This document shows positions 18,463 to 27,797 of a DNA stretch of 64,000 nucleotides, piece by piece. The notes under the pieces are model-generated. The model was not told the origin of the DNA. It saw only the letters and a program-made list of their open reading frames with translations, and searched no databases. Source of the stretch: DASZIT01 sp963709665 (lineage in GTDB: Bacteria > Actinomycetota > Acidimicrobiia > Acidimicrobiales > RAAP-2); assembly GCA_963709665.1 (NCBI GenBank), contig CAVPWU010000002.1, positions 1,116,001-1,180,000 on the forward strand, read 5' to 3'. How positions within the stretch are numbered: the stretch's first letter is position 1; the number at the start of each line of letters is the position of its first letter. The position numbers and the translations under genes are program-made.

Positions 18463-19688
18463 TCAGCCGGCCAGCGGCTCGACCCAGCCCGGCGACACCG
18501 TCGACCTGCCGGCGGCCACCGCCCCGCCGATGAAGTTCTTCTGGGCCTCCACCGTCCCCGCCCCGAAGCACAGCCCCCGGATGTCCCGGTAGGCACGCTC
18601 CAGCGGGTACTCGTGGCTGTAGCCGTAGCCGCCGTGGATCTGCATGGCCTCGTCGCAGACGAACTTGGCGGCCAGGTTGGCGGCCGTCTTGGCCAGGGCG
18701 GTCTCCAGCGGCGGCGGGGTGCCGCCGGGCCCGGCCAGGTGGACGGCCCGGGTCAGGAGCAGGCGGGCCCCCTCCAGCTGGGTGGCCATGTCGGCCAGCT
18801 TCCACCGCAGCCCCTGGAGGTCGGCGATCGGGCCGACCGTCGACCTCCCGGTCGTTCATGTACCGGACGGCGTGCTCCAGGGCCCCCTGGGCCGCCCCGG
18901 TGCACATGGCGGCGTTGCCGCACCGCTCGTGGTTGAGGTGGCCGAGCAGGACCTTGAAGGCGGCGGTGGTGCCGGGGTCGCCGGCGATGAGGATGTCGTC
19001 CTCCCCGATGGCCACGCCGTCGAAGGCCACCTCCGCCTCGGTGGCGGCGTGGATGCCCATGCCCTGGTGACGGCCGGTGACCTCCACGCCGTCCCGGTCC
19101 ATGGGGACCACCACCGCTCCGATGCCCTTCGACCCGCTCGCCCCCCGGCCACCGGCACCAGACCAGGATCCCCTTGGCCACGTGGCCGAGGGTGGAGTAG
19201 TTCTTGTACCCGTTGAGGCGCCAGCGGCCGTCGCCGTCGGCCACCAGGGCGCTCCGCATGTTCTGGACGGCGGAGCCGGCGTCCGGCTCGGTGATGCCGA
19301 TGCTGACGATGGCCTCGCCGTCGGCCACCTGGGGCAGCCACCGGTCCTTGAGCGCCTCGCCGCCCAGGTGCTCGATGCCCCGGGACGGCCCGTTGAAGGC
19401 CAGCTGGCAGCAGATGGCGGTGGAGATGTCGTGGCGGGCGATCTCCTCCAGGACGATGGCCGCCTCCACGTCGCCCAGCCCCAGGCCGCCCCACTGCTCG
19501 CCGATGGTGACCCGGAAGAGGTCGGCGTCGGCCAGGGCCTGGAGCGCCACCTTGGACAGCTCGCCGGTGGCGTCGGCCTCGCCGGCGTGGGGGGCGACGG
19601 CCCGGCGGCCGACCTCGCGGGCCAACTCCCGGAGGGCCGTCTGGTCCTCGGTCTCGGCGAACGGATCTGCACCTCTCGCTGTGGACAC
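18463..19688 (-). pseudogene. acyl-CoA dehydrogenase (two frameshifts)
   Basis: This FadE-type dehydrogenase contains EQWGGLGLGDVEAAIVLEEI, GITEPDAGSAVQNMRSALV, HGGYGYSHEYPLERAYRDI and LCFGAGTVEAQKNFIGG. Shifts near 19143 (an extra G) and 18845 split it into three frames; correcting both gives about 407 residues. The GTG at 19688 is preferred over the ATG at 19727 because that ATG lies inside a -10-like box and the codons between are AT-rich. It is divergent from the short-chain dehydrogenase at 19797. The fatty-acyl or other substrate is unknown. Confidence 0.72.
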
Positions 19689-19725
19689 GGAAACCCAACT
19701 TTCTACGCACGGGAACGGTGTTGCC

Positions 19726-19734
19726 ATAGTATGC
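19726..19734. promoter_or_regulatory. -10-like core shared by divergent genes
   Basis: ATAGTATGC here matches exactly the nine bases at 9225-9233. On the minus strand TACTAT would serve the dehydrogenase at 18463-19688; on the plus strand TAGTAT could serve the short-chain dehydrogenase at 19797. No convincing -35 was found. Confidence 0.35.
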
Positions 19735-19796
19735 GAGCGCTCGACGGGCCCCGGGGTGCCCGCCGGCCCGCCCCCGACCACCCCGCGAGGAGCGAC

Positions 19797-20693
19797 ATGC
19801 TATTGACCGACCGCGTGGCGGTGGTGACGGGCGCCGGACGAGGCATCGGCCGGGAGTTCGCCCTGGAGCTGGCCCGCCAGGGTGCCGCCGTGGTGGTGAA
19901 CGACCTGGGGGTCGGGCTGCGGGGCGAGGACTCCGACGAGGACCCGGCCACCGCCGTCTGCTCGGAGATCGAGGCCTTCGGGGGCCGGGCGGTCCCCTCC
20001 CACGAGTCGGTCACCGACTTCGAGGCGGCGGGACGGATCATCGGCACGGCGGTGGACACCTACGGGCGCATCGACATCGTGGTCAACAACGCCGGCATCG
20101 TCCGCGACCGGACCCTGGTGAAGATGGAGGAGAGCGACTTCGACGCCGTGATCGCCACCCACCTGAAGGGGGCGTTCAACATCACCCGCCACGCCGTGCC
20201 GCTCATGAAGGAGGCCGGCTACGGCCGGATCGTCAACGTCACCTCGTCGGCCGGGCTGCGCGGCAACTTCGGGCAGACCAACTACGGGGCGGCCAAGGCG
20301 GGGATCATGGGCATGACCTTCGTCTGGGCCCTGGAGCTGGCCAAGGCCGGGATCACCGTCAACGCCATCGCCCCGGCCGGGGCCACCCGGATGACGGCCG
20401 CCCTGGCCGGCGACGAGGAGCCCGACCCGCGCCTCGACCCGGCCATGAACGCCCCGCTGGTCGCCTTCCTGGCCTCCGACCGGGCCGGCCACGTGAACGG
20501 CCAGCTCTTCGGGCGGACCGACTTCAGCTACACCCTCTTCCAGCACCCCAAGCAGATCGCCTGGATGCACAAGGACGGCGGCTGGGACACCGAGTCGGTG
20601 GCCGACCAGTTCGACGGCATGCTCGGCCAGCACCTCCAGACGGTGGGCATGGTGATGCCCAAGGGCCTCTCGCAGGACGCCGCCCGGTCGTGA
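19797..20693 (+). CDS. short-chain dehydrogenase/reductase (acyl-CoA or steroid type)
   Basis: This 298-residue protein has the NAD(P)-binding GAGRGIGRE motif near residue 12, VNDLG after the second strand and NNAGIVRDRTL. The catalytic set is TSSAG followed by the YGAAK motif. The C-terminal ~60 residues (TDFSYTLFQHPKQIAW onward) extend beyond a minimal SDR, as in MaoC-linked 3-hydroxyacyl-CoA dehydrogenases. The ATG at 19797 follows a GAGGAG ribosome-binding site, which rules out the longer upstream frame. It is followed 31 bp later by an acyl-CoA synthetase, likely the same operon. Confidence 0.87.
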   Translation: MLLTDRVAVVTGAGRGIGREFALELARQGAAVVVNDLGVGLRGEDSDEDPATAVCSEIEAFGGRAVPSHESVTDFEAAGRIIGTAVDTYGRIDIVVNNAGIVRDRTLVKMEESDFDAVIATHLKGAFNITRHAVPLMKEAGYGRIVNVTSSAGLRGNFGQTNYGAAKAGIMGMTFVWALELAKAGITVNAIAPAGATRMTAALAGDEEPDPRLDPAMNAPLVAFLASDRAGHVNGQLFGRTDFSYTLFQHPKQIAWMHKDGGWDTESVADQFDGMLGQHLQTVGMVMPKGLSQDAARS

Positions 20694-20724
20694 CCGGGGC
20701 CGGCCCCGCCGGCGGCTGACGGCG

Positions 20725-22395
20725 ATGGCACCCCGGGAGGCCGGCCCGGTCCCCGACACCGTGGCCGGGCTGGTCCTCCGCCAGGCGGAGAACGACGACC
20801 GGGCCCTGGTCTTCGAGGGCCGGGAGTGGAGCTGGCGGGAGGTGGTGGACGGGGCCGTCCGGCGGGCCGCCCTGCTGACCGGGCTGCTGGACGGCGGCGG
20901 GCCGCCCCACGTCGGGGTGCTGCTGGAGAACACCGACGAGTACGTCGAGCTGCTGCTGGGCGCCGCCCTGGCCGGGGCGGTGATCGTCGGGTGCAACCTC
21001 ACCCGCCGGGGTGAGGAGCTGGCCCGGGACGTCCGGAAGACCGACTGCCAGTGGGTGCTCACCGACCGGGAGGGCCTCCCCCGGTGCGACGGGCTCGACC
21101 TCGGGGCGGCCCGGGGACGGGTGCTGGCCGTCGACGACCAGCCCTACCGGCGGCGGCTGGCGGCGGTGGCGGACGCCGGGATCCCCGACCACCTGCCCGG
21201 GGCCGACGACCTGGAGCTGCTCATCTTCACCTCCGGCTCCACCGGCGACCCCAAGGCGGTCCGGATGACCCAGGGCCGGGCCGCCCGCTCCGCCACCCGG
21301 ATGCCCTTCGGCCCCGGGGACGTCCTCTACTGCGCCATGCCCCTCTTCCACGGCAACGCCCTGTCCTCCTCGGTCTTCCCCTGGCTGGCCGGCGGGTCGA
21401 CCCTGGTCCTCCGGCGACGCTTTTCGGCCACCGGGTTCCTGCCCGACGTCCGGGCCTCGGGGGCCACCTTCGCCAACACCGTCGGCCGGGCCATCGCCCA
21501 CATCGTGGCCACCCCGCCCACCCACCACGACCGCGACCACCACCTGGCCTTCGTCCTCGGCCCGGAGACGGCCGCCCCCGACAAGGAGGAGTTCACCCGC
21601 CGGTTCGGGGTCCCCCTCGTCGAGGGGTACGGCTCCAGCGAGGGGGCCATCGTCCTCCACCCGGTGGGCGACGCCCGCCCCGGGGCCCTGGGCCGGGCGC
21701 CCCGGGGGTCCGAGGTGGCGGTGGTCGACCCGGCCACCGGGGCCACCTGCCCGCCGGCCACCTTCGACGACCACGGGCGCCTGACCAACCCCGACCAGGC
21801 CATCGGCGAGCTGGTGGGGAAGAGCGGGGCGTCGTCCTTCGAGGGCTACTACCACGACCCGGAGGCGGAGGCCCTGCGGGTCCGGAACGGGTGGTACTGG
21901 TCGGGCGATCTCGCCTACCGGGACGAGGAGGGCATCTTCTACTTCGCCGGGCGGAGCGGGGACTGGCTCCGGGTGGACAGCGAGAACTTCACCGCCGCCC
22001 CCGTCGAACGGATCCTGGGCCGGATGGAGGGGGTCCGCGGGGTGGCCGTCTACGCCGTCCCCGACAGTCGGACCGGCGACCAGGTGATGGCGGCGCTGGA
22101 GCTCGAGGACGGCGCCCGGTTCGACCCGGAGGCCTTCGCCGGGTTCCTGGCCGGCCAGCCCGACCTCGGACCCAAGTGGGTCCCCCGGTACGTGCGGCTG
22201 GTGGACGCCCTCCCGCTGACCGCCACCCACAAGCTCGACAAGACCCCCCTCCGGAACCAGCAGTGGTCGACCGACGACCCGCTCTGGTGCCGGGAGGAGC
22301 GGGGCCACCGCTACCTGGCGATGGGGCCGGCGGAGGTGGCCGCCCTCCGCCACCAGTTCGCCGCCAACGGCCGGGCCAACCTGCTGGCCGGCTGA
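20725..22395 (+). CDS. acyl-CoA synthetase (AMP-binding)
   Basis: This 556-residue class I adenylate-forming enzyme has LIFTSGSTGDPKAVRMT as the P-loop-like motif, YGSSEGA as the adenylate motif, and YWSGDLAYRDEEGIFYFAGR as the hinge. The C-terminal LTATHKLDKTPL carries a lysine at the catalytic position. CAMPLFHGNALSS lines the acyl pocket region. It is the intact counterpart of the disrupted gene at 6388-8116. It lies between the dehydrogenase and hydratase genes on one strand, so it probably activates the acid those enzymes process. Confidence 0.88.
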   Translation: MAPREAGPVPDTVAGLVLRQAENDDRALVFEGREWSWREVVDGAVRRAALLTGLLDGGGPPHVGVLLENTDEYVELLLGAALAGAVIVGCNLTRRGEELARDVRKTDCQWVLTDREGLPRCDGLDLGAARGRVLAVDDQPYRRRLAAVADAGIPDHLPGADDLELLIFTSGSTGDPKAVRMTQGRAARSATRMPFGPGDVLYCAMPLFHGNALSSSVFPWLAGGSTLVLRRRFSATGFLPDVRASGATFANTVGRAIAHIVATPPTHHDRDHHLAFVLGPETAAPDKEEFTRRFGVPLVEGYGSSEGAIVLHPVGDARPGALGRAPRGSEVAVVDPATGATCPPATFDDHGRLTNPDQAIGELVGKSGASSFEGYYHDPEAEALRVRNGWYWSGDLAYRDEEGIFYFAGRSGDWLRVDSENFTAAPVERILGRMEGVRGVAVYAVPDSRTGDQVMAALELEDGARFDPEAFAGFLAGQPDLGPKWVPRYVRLVDALPLTATHKLDKTPLRNQQWSTDDPLWCREERGHRYLAMGPAEVAALRHQFAANGRANLLAG

Positions 22396-22462
22396 GGCGC
22401 CGGCGGTGCCGCCGTGCCGCCCCGGGCACCGGCCGGCCGTGACGGGGGCGGAGGAGATGTCT

Positions 22463-22468
22463 TAGAGT
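22463..22468 (+). promoter_or_regulatory. -10-like TAGAGT upstream of enoyl-CoA hydratase
   Basis: TTAGAGTCCGG lies 50 bases before the hydratase start at 22518. A similar CTAGACTCCGG lies 66 bases before the dehydrogenase start at 35003. Both fit TAnnnT followed by CCGG. No good -35 was found, so this is a weak call. Confidence 0.2.
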
Positions 22469-22517
22469 CCGGACGGCGCCCCCGTGGCGCCTCGTCACGT
22501 CGAAGGGGAGGGTGCGG

Positions 22518-23279
22518 ATGTTGGTGCTCAGCGAGCGGGTCGGCAATGTGCAGGTGGTGACGTTGAACCGGCCGGAGGCCGCCAACTCCCTCAACCTGGC
22601 GCTCCTCGGGGAGCTCGACGCCGTCCTGGTGGAGGTCCTGGCCGACCCCGACGCCCGGGTGATGGTGCTCACCGGTGCCGGCGACCGGGTGTTCTGCGCC
22701 GGGATGGACCTGGCCGCCCTGGCCGAGATGCAGGACCTGGACGGGCCGCCCGGCGGGCCGGTGGCCTCGGCGCTCCTCCAGGGATCGTTCGCCAAGCCGC
22801 TGGTGGCGGCGGTCAACGGGGCGGCGGTGGGCGGCGGGTTCGAGCTGGTCCTCGCCTGCGACCTGGTGGTGGCGGCCGAGCACGCCCGCTTCGGGCTGCC
22901 GGAGGTCAAGCGCGGCCTGTTCGCCGCCGGCGGGGGGACCCTGCTGTCCACCCGGGTACCGTTGGCCGTCGCCCTCGAGCTCGGGCTCACCGGCCGGCTG
23001 GTCGACGCCGAGTGGGCCCGGGAGGCCGGGCTGGTCAACCGGGTGGTCCCCCCGGGCGACCTGCTCGACGGCGCCCTGGCCCTGGCCGGCGAGGTGGCGG
23101 CCAACGGCCCCCTCGGCGTGCAGCTCACCAAGCAGCTGATGCGGGACGCGGTGACCGTCGGGCCCCGGGCCGGTCGGGCCACGCCCGAGCAGAACAGTGC
23201 CGTCTTCTCGAGCCAGGACGCCGTGGAGGGCGCCACCGCCTTCATGGAGAAGCGGCCGCCCCGGTTCACCGGACAGTGA
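22518..23279 (+). CDS. enoyl-CoA hydratase/isomerase
   Basis: This 253-residue crotonase-family protein has VVTLNRPEAANSLN at the N-terminus, then VFCAGMDLAALAEM and NGAAVGGGFELVLACDLVVA, which form the oxyanion hole, and PEVKRGLFAAGGGTLL. The glutamate in PEVKRG aligns with the catalytic region of hydratases. The ATG at 22518 follows AGGGGAG at a proper distance; the GTG at 22512 does not. Its TGA overlaps the GTG start of the next synthetase (GTGA), so the two are translationally coupled. Confidence 0.87.
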   Translation: MLVLSERVGNVQVVTLNRPEAANSLNLALLGELDAVLVEVLADPDARVMVLTGAGDRVFCAGMDLAALAEMQDLDGPPGGPVASALLQGSFAKPLVAAVNGAAVGGGFELVLACDLVVAAEHARFGLPEVKRGLFAAGGGTLLSTRVPLAVALELGLTGRLVDAEWAREAGLVNRVVPPGDLLDGALALAGEVAANGPLGVQLTKQLMRDAVTVGPRAGRATPEQNSAVFSSQDAVEGATAFMEKRPPRFTGQ

Positions 23280-24841
23280 CCGGCGACCCGCCGGAGGAGC
23301 GCCCCCGGCACCTGGGGCCCCGGGCCGCCGCCCACCCCGACCGGCCGGCGGTGGTCATGGTCGGCACCGGCGAGGTCACCACCTACCGGGAGCTCGACGA
23401 GCGCTCCAACCGGCTGGCCCACGCCTTCCGCCGGGCCGGCCTCCGGCCCGGGGACCACCTGGCCCTGATGATGTCCAACAGCTCGGAGCTGCTGGAGGTG
23501 GCCTGGGCCGCCCAACGGGCCGGCCTCTACTACACCGCCCTCAACTCCCACCTCCGGCGGGAGGAGGCCCAGTACATCCTGGACGACTGCGGGGCGCAGG
23601 CCTTCGTGCTCTCCGCCGACCTGGCCGGGGTGGCCGCCGGGCTCGACCTGGCCCGGATGGGCCTCCGGATCGTGGTGGGCGACCCGGTCCCCGGGTACCG
23701 GCCCTACCGCGAGGTGCTGGCCGACCACCCGGCCACCCGGCTGGTCGACGAGGCCGAGGGCCGCGAGATGCTCTACTCCTCCGGCACCACCGGGGTGCCC
23801 AAGGGGGTGCGCAAGGCCCTGGGGGCGACCGAGCCCGGCCACCCGGAGGCGCCGTCGGTGGTCATCGCCGAGGGGATCGGCGCCATGGGGATCACCGCCG
23901 AGGCCGTCTACCTGTCGCCGGCCCCGCTCTACCACTCGGCGCCGCTGGTCTACTCGATGTCGTGCCACCGACTGGGGGCCACCGTGGCGGTCATGGAGTC
24001 CTTCGACGCCGCCGCCTGCCTGGACGCCATCGAGCGGTACCGGGTCACCCACGCCCAGTTCGTCCCCACCATGTTCACCCGCCTGCTCCGCCTCCCCGAC
24101 GACGTCCGGCTGGCCGCCGACACCTCGAGCCTCCGCTACGTGGTCCACGCCGCCGCCCCGTGCCCGGTCCCGGTGAAGCAGCGGATGATGGAGTGGTGGG
24201 GGCCGATCATCTACGAGTACTACGCCGGCACCGAGGACATCGGGTCGTCGTTCATCGGGCCGCAGGAGTGGCTGGCCCACCCCGGTTCGGTGGGCCGCCC
24301 GCTGGGCGAGATGCACATCGTGGGCGACGACGGCGAGGAGGTGGCCACCGGCGAGACCGGCACCGTCTACTTCGCCGGCGGTCGGGCCTTCGAGTACCAC
24401 AACGACCCGGGCAAGACGGCGTCCATCCAGGACCGGCACGGCTGGCGGACCCTGGGGGACGTGGGACGGGTCGACGCCGACGGCTACCTCTACCTGACCG
24501 ACCGGTCGGCGGACATGGTGGTGTCGGGGGGCGTCAACATCTACCCGCGCGAGGCCGAGCAGGTCCTCCTCACCCACCCGGCCGTCCTCGACGCCGCCGT
24601 CTTCGGGATCCCCGACGACGAGATGGGCGAGTCGGTGAAGGCGGTGGTGCAGCTGGTGGAGCCGACCGCCGGGGTCGACCCGGACCAGCTGCTGGCCTGG
24701 TGCCGGGACCACCTGGCCACCTACAAGTGCCCCCGGTCGGTGGACATCGTGGCCGAGCTCCCCCGCGACCCCAACGGCAAGCTGTTCAAGCGCCTGCTCC
24801 GCGACCCCTACTGGGAGGGCCGGACCTCCCGCATCGTCTGA
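23276..24841 (+). CDS. acyl-CoA synthetase (AMP-binding, FadD-like)
   Basis: This 521-residue protein has LYSSGTTGVPKGVRKAL as the P-loop-like motif, YEYYAGTED as the adenylate motif, TLGDVGRVDADGYLYLTDR as the hinge, and DPNGKLFKRLL with the catalytic lysine. VSGGVNIYPREAEQVLL is the A8-type segment. The GTG start overlaps the hydratase stop by four bases. The 3' end contains the first unit of an 18-base tandem repeat that also holds the stop codon. Such synthetases serve long-chain or bicyclic ring acids; the substrate is not readable. Confidence 0.88.
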   Translation: MTGDPPEERPRHLGPRAAAHPDRPAVVMVGTGEVTTYRELDERSNRLAHAFRRAGLRPGDHLALMMSNSSELLEVAWAAQRAGLYYTALNSHLRREEAQYILDDCGAQAFVLSADLAGVAAGLDLARMGLRIVVGDPVPGYRPYREVLADHPATRLVDEAEGREMLYSSGTTGVPKGVRKALGATEPGHPEAPSVVIAEGIGAMGITAEAVYLSPAPLYHSAPLVYSMSCHRLGATVAVMESFDAAACLDAIERYRVTHAQFVPTMFTRLLRLPDDVRLAADTSSLRYVVHAAAPCPVPVKQRMMEWWGPIIYEYYAGTEDIGSSFIGPQEWLAHPGSVGRPLGEMHIVGDDGEEVATGETGTVYFAGGRAFEYHNDPGKTASIQDRHGWRTLGDVGRVDADGYLYLTDRSADMVVSGGVNIYPREAEQVLLTHPAVLDAAVFGIPDDEMGESVKAVVQLVEPTAGVDPDQLLAWCRDHLATYKCPRSVDIVAELPRDPNGKLFKRLLRDPYWEGRTSRIV

Positions 24842-24902
24842 CCCGGCCGCATCCTCTGACCCGGCCGCATCCTCTGACCCGGCCGCATCCTCTGACCCGG
24901 CA
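24829..24902. repeat. 18-base tandem repeat across a stop codon
   Basis: The unit ACCCGGCCGCATCCTCTG repeats three times exactly (24841-24894), flanked by a degenerate copy on the left (GCATCGTCTG) and a partial copy on the right. Each unit contains CTGACC, so the synthetase's own TGA is reproduced in each copy. It fills the gap between two convergent genes and looks like local slippage duplication. Confidence 0.85.
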
Positions 24903-24909
24903 CCGTCAG
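24892..24909. terminator. hairpin between convergent genes
   Basis: CTGAC (24892-24896) and GTCAG (24905-24909) pair across eight bases. The right arm contains the stop codon of the minus-strand dehydrogenase; the left arm comes from the last 18-base repeat. There is no T-run, so termination is only suggested. Confidence 0.3.
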
Positions 24910-26066
24910 CGGGGCAGACCGAGGAGGCGCTCGCCGATGATGGTGCGCTGCACCTCGGACGTGCCCCCGGCGATGGACGACGCCTTGGACCAGAGCCACT
25001 GGCGCTGCCACCGCCCCCGCTCCGGGTTGTGCCCGGCGTCGCCCCACAGCGGGCCGGCGTCGCCCAGCACGGCCAGGGCGGCATCGGAGAGCTGCTGGGT
25101 CATGTCGGTCCAGGCCAGCTTGACCACGCTCGACTCCGGACCCGGCTCGATCCCCTTGCCCAGCCGGGTCATGGTCCGCCAGTTGTGGAGTCGGAGGACC
25201 CGGAGCTTGACGTAGGCGTCGACCAGCTGGTCGGCCACCAGCGGGTCGTCGAGGGCGCCCCGGTCGGCGGCCAGTGCCAGGACCTGGTCGAGGTAGACCT
25301 CGTGGACCACCTGCTCCTTGAACGGGAAGGTGGTCCCGCGCTCGTGGGCCAGGGTGGTGTTGGCCACCGCCCACCCGGCGTGGAGCCCACCGATCACCTG
25401 GTCGTCGGGGACGTAGACCTCGTCGAAGAACACCTCGTTGAACTCCGCCTCGGTGGTCATGGTGACCAGCGGCCGGACCTCGATCCCCTCGGAGGCCATG
25501 TCCACCGCCATGCAGGTGATGCCCCGGTGCTTGGGGGCGTCGGGGTCGGTCCGGACCAGGGCGATCCCCCACCGGGAGTACTGGGCGTAGCTGGTCCACA
25601 CCTTCTGACCGTTCAGGACCCACCCGCCCTCCACCCGGGTGGCCCGGGTGGACAGGCCGGCCAGGTCGGAGCCGGCGCCGGGCTCGCTGAACAGCTGGCA
25701 CCAGATCTCGCCGGCGCTGAGGATGGAGGGCAGCCACCGGGCCCGCTGCTCGTCGGTCCCGTGGGTCAGCAGGGTGGGGCCGACCAGGTTGACCCCGGTC
25801 CGGTTCACCGGCTGGGGTGCCCGGGACCGGGCGTACTCCATGTTGAAGATGGCCACCTCGAGCGGGGTGGCACCGCGGCCGCCGAACTCGGTGGGCCAGT
25901 GGATGCCCACCCAGCGGTCGGCAGCCAGGCGGGCCTGCCACCGGCGCCCCCAGCTGAACTCCTCGTCGAAGGAGCCGAACTCCGGGGTGGGCTCCACCGT
26001 GGCCTCGAGCCACGCCCGGACCTCGTCGCGGAACCGGGTCTCGTCGTCGGTGAGGGTGAGGTTCAC
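24906..26066 (-). CDS. acyl-CoA dehydrogenase
   Basis: This protein of about 386 residues has GIHWPTEFGGRGATPLEV, EIWCQLFSEPGAGSDLAGL and LNGQKVWTSYAQYSRWG, which bind FAD and substrate, then FNEVFFDEVYVPDDQVIGG and SSIAGGTSEVQRTIIGERL at the C-terminus. It resembles the larger FadE subunits of actinobacteria and the disrupted gene at 9239-10509. The GTG at 26066 starts VNLTLTDDETRF where the family normally begins; the ATG at 26126 adds 20 residues of Arg/Pro-rich sequence unlike the family. It is divergent from the aldehyde dehydrogenase operon. Confidence 0.87.
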   Translation of the reverse strand: MNLTLTDDETRFRDEVRAWLEATVEPTPEFGSFDEEFSWGRRWQARLAADRWVGIHWPTEFGGRGATPLEVAIFNMEYARSRAPQPVNRTGVNLVGPTLLTHGTDEQRARWLPSILSAGEIWCQLFSEPGAGSDLAGLSTRATRVEGGWVLNGQKVWTSYAQYSRWGIALVRTDPDAPKHRGITCMAVDMASEGIEVRPLVTMTTEAEFNEVFFDEVYVPDDQVIGGLHAGWAVANTTLAHERGTTFPFKEQVVHEVYLDQVLALAADRGALDDPLVADQLVDAYVKLRVLRLHNWRTMTRLGKGIEPGPESSVVKLAWTDMTQQLSDAALAVLGDAGPLWGDAGHNPERGRWQRQWLWSKASSIAGGTSEVQRTIIGERLLGLPR

Positions 26067-26158
26067 GACCGGGGACCCCGGCCGGGGGCGGCGGAGACGG
26101 TGGCACGGGCGGTTGTCATGGCCCACCGTTGTACCTCACCGGGGACCGGCGCCGCGCC

Positions 26159-26188
26159 TTGACCCCGGAGCGGGCCGATCGTTACGAT
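26159..26188 (+). promoter_or_regulatory. sigma70-like promoter of the aldehyde dehydrogenase operon
   Basis: TTGACC (26159-26164) and TACGAT (26183-26188) are separated by 18 bases, a good match to a vegetative promoter. The start codon is 115 bases downstream. The -10 overlaps an inverted repeat TCGTT-N8-AACGA (26179-26196), which could be an operator. Confidence 0.4.
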
Positions 26189-26302
26189 CCGAACGACCAG
26201 GGGGACCCGGTCCGGAGGACGGGGCGGTCGAACGCCTGCACTGCCTGCAACCAGCTTCGGTCCTCACCCGCGCACGCCACCGGCACCTGACAGGAGCACG
26301 AC

Positions 26303-27797
26303 ATGACGATCACCTCACCCTCGGGATCCCCGGTGGACACGGCCGGCGAGTTCCGCATGCTGATCGACGGCGCCCTGGTGGAGGCGTCGGCCGGCGGGTC
26401 GTTCGAGAACCTCAACCCGGCCACCGAGGAGGTGCTGGGCTCAGACCACCGACGCCACCGCCGCCGACATGGACCGGGCCATCGCCGCCGCCCGGCGGGC
26501 CTTCGACGAGACGGGCTGGTCCACCGACCGGGCCCTGCGCCAGCGGTGCCTCCGCCAGCTGCAGGACGCCATCGTCGGCGAGCAGGAGCTCTTCCGGCAC
26601 GAGCTGGTCGCCGAGGTCGGGACCCCGGTGATGGTCACCACCATGGCCCAGCTCGACGCCCCCCTCGAGGAGTCGCTGCTGTGGCCGGCCGCCGAGATCG
26701 ACCGGTTCGAGTGGGAGCGCCCCCTGCCCGACAACAACGCCTTCGGCGTGCCCAGCTGGCAGAAGGTGGTGAAGGAGCCGGTGGGGGTGGTCGGCGCCAT
26801 CATCCCCTGGAACTACCCGTTCGAGATCATCCTGGCCAAGCTCGGCCAGGCGCTGGCCACCGGGAACACCATGGTGATCAAGCCCGCCCCCGACACCCCG
26901 TGGAGCGCCACCCGGATCGGCCGGCTGATCGCCGAGCAGACCGACATCCCGGCCGGGGTGGTGAACATCGTCACCTCCTCCGACCACCAGCTCGGCGAGC
27001 AGATGGTGGTCGACCCGCGGGTCGACCTCATCTCCTTCACCGGCTCGACGGCCACCGGACGCCGGATCATGGCGGCCGGGGCCCCCACGCTCAAGCGGCT
27101 CTTCCTGGAGCTGGGGGGCAAGTCGGCCGACATCATCCTGGACGACGCCGACCTCGCCACCAAGATGGCCTTCTACGGGTTCATGTGCATGCACGCCGGC
27201 CAGGGCTGCGCCATGCTCACCCGCACCCTGGTCCCCCGGGCGCGCTACGAGGAGGCGGTGGAGCTGGCCAAGGCCTCCATGGAGGGCGTCACCTACGGCG
27301 ATCCCACCGATCCCGGCATCATCTGCGGACCGGTGGTCAGCGCCAAGCAGCGCGACCGGGTGATGGGCTACATCGAGACGGGGGTGGACGAGGGGGCCCG
27401 GCTGGTGGTGGGCGGCCGCCGTCCCGCCCAGCTCGAGAAGGGCTACTTCGTCGAGCCCACCCTCTTCGCCGACGTGGACAACTCGATGACCATCGCCCGT
27501 CAGGAGATCTTCGGGCCGGTGCTGGTGATGATCCCCTTCGAGGACGACGAGGACGCCATCCGGATCGCCAACGACAGCGAGTACGGGCTGTCCGGGGCGG
27601 TCACCTCCGGGTCGGAGGAGCGGGCCCTGGCGGTGGCGAGCCGGATCCGGTCGGGCACCGTCAGCGTCAACGGCGGCGTCTACTACAGCGCCGCCTCCCC
27701 GTTCGGCGGCTACAAGGCCAGCGGCCTGGGGCGCCAGAACGGCAGCGAGGGGTTCGAGCAGTACCTCGAGACCAAGACGATCGCCGTCGGCAAGTGA
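26303..27797 (+). CDS. aldehyde dehydrogenase (one frameshift near 26442)
   Basis: This is an NAD(P)-dependent aldehyde dehydrogenase of about 497 residues after correction. The first 46 residues (ending NPATEEVLG) are in one frame and the rest (QTTDATAADMDRAIAAARR onward) in another, joined by removing one base near 26442. VVGAIIPWNYPFEII, SFTGSTATGRRIM, LELGGKSADIIL (general-base glutamate), HAGQGCAM (catalytic cysteine) and QEIFGPVLVMIPF are all present. GAGCA before the ATG at 26303 is a weak ribosome-binding site. Its TGA overlaps the thioesterase GTG, so the two are co-translated. Confidence 0.88.

Noticed and set aside
24829..24902. CRISPR array or attachment site
   Set aside because: Units are directly adjacent with no spacers and no cas or integrase gene is near.
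21989..25084. Minus-strand open frame of over 1000 residues
   Set aside because: Lies opposite three genes with clear motifs; low-complexity composition typical of antisense frames in GC-rich DNA.
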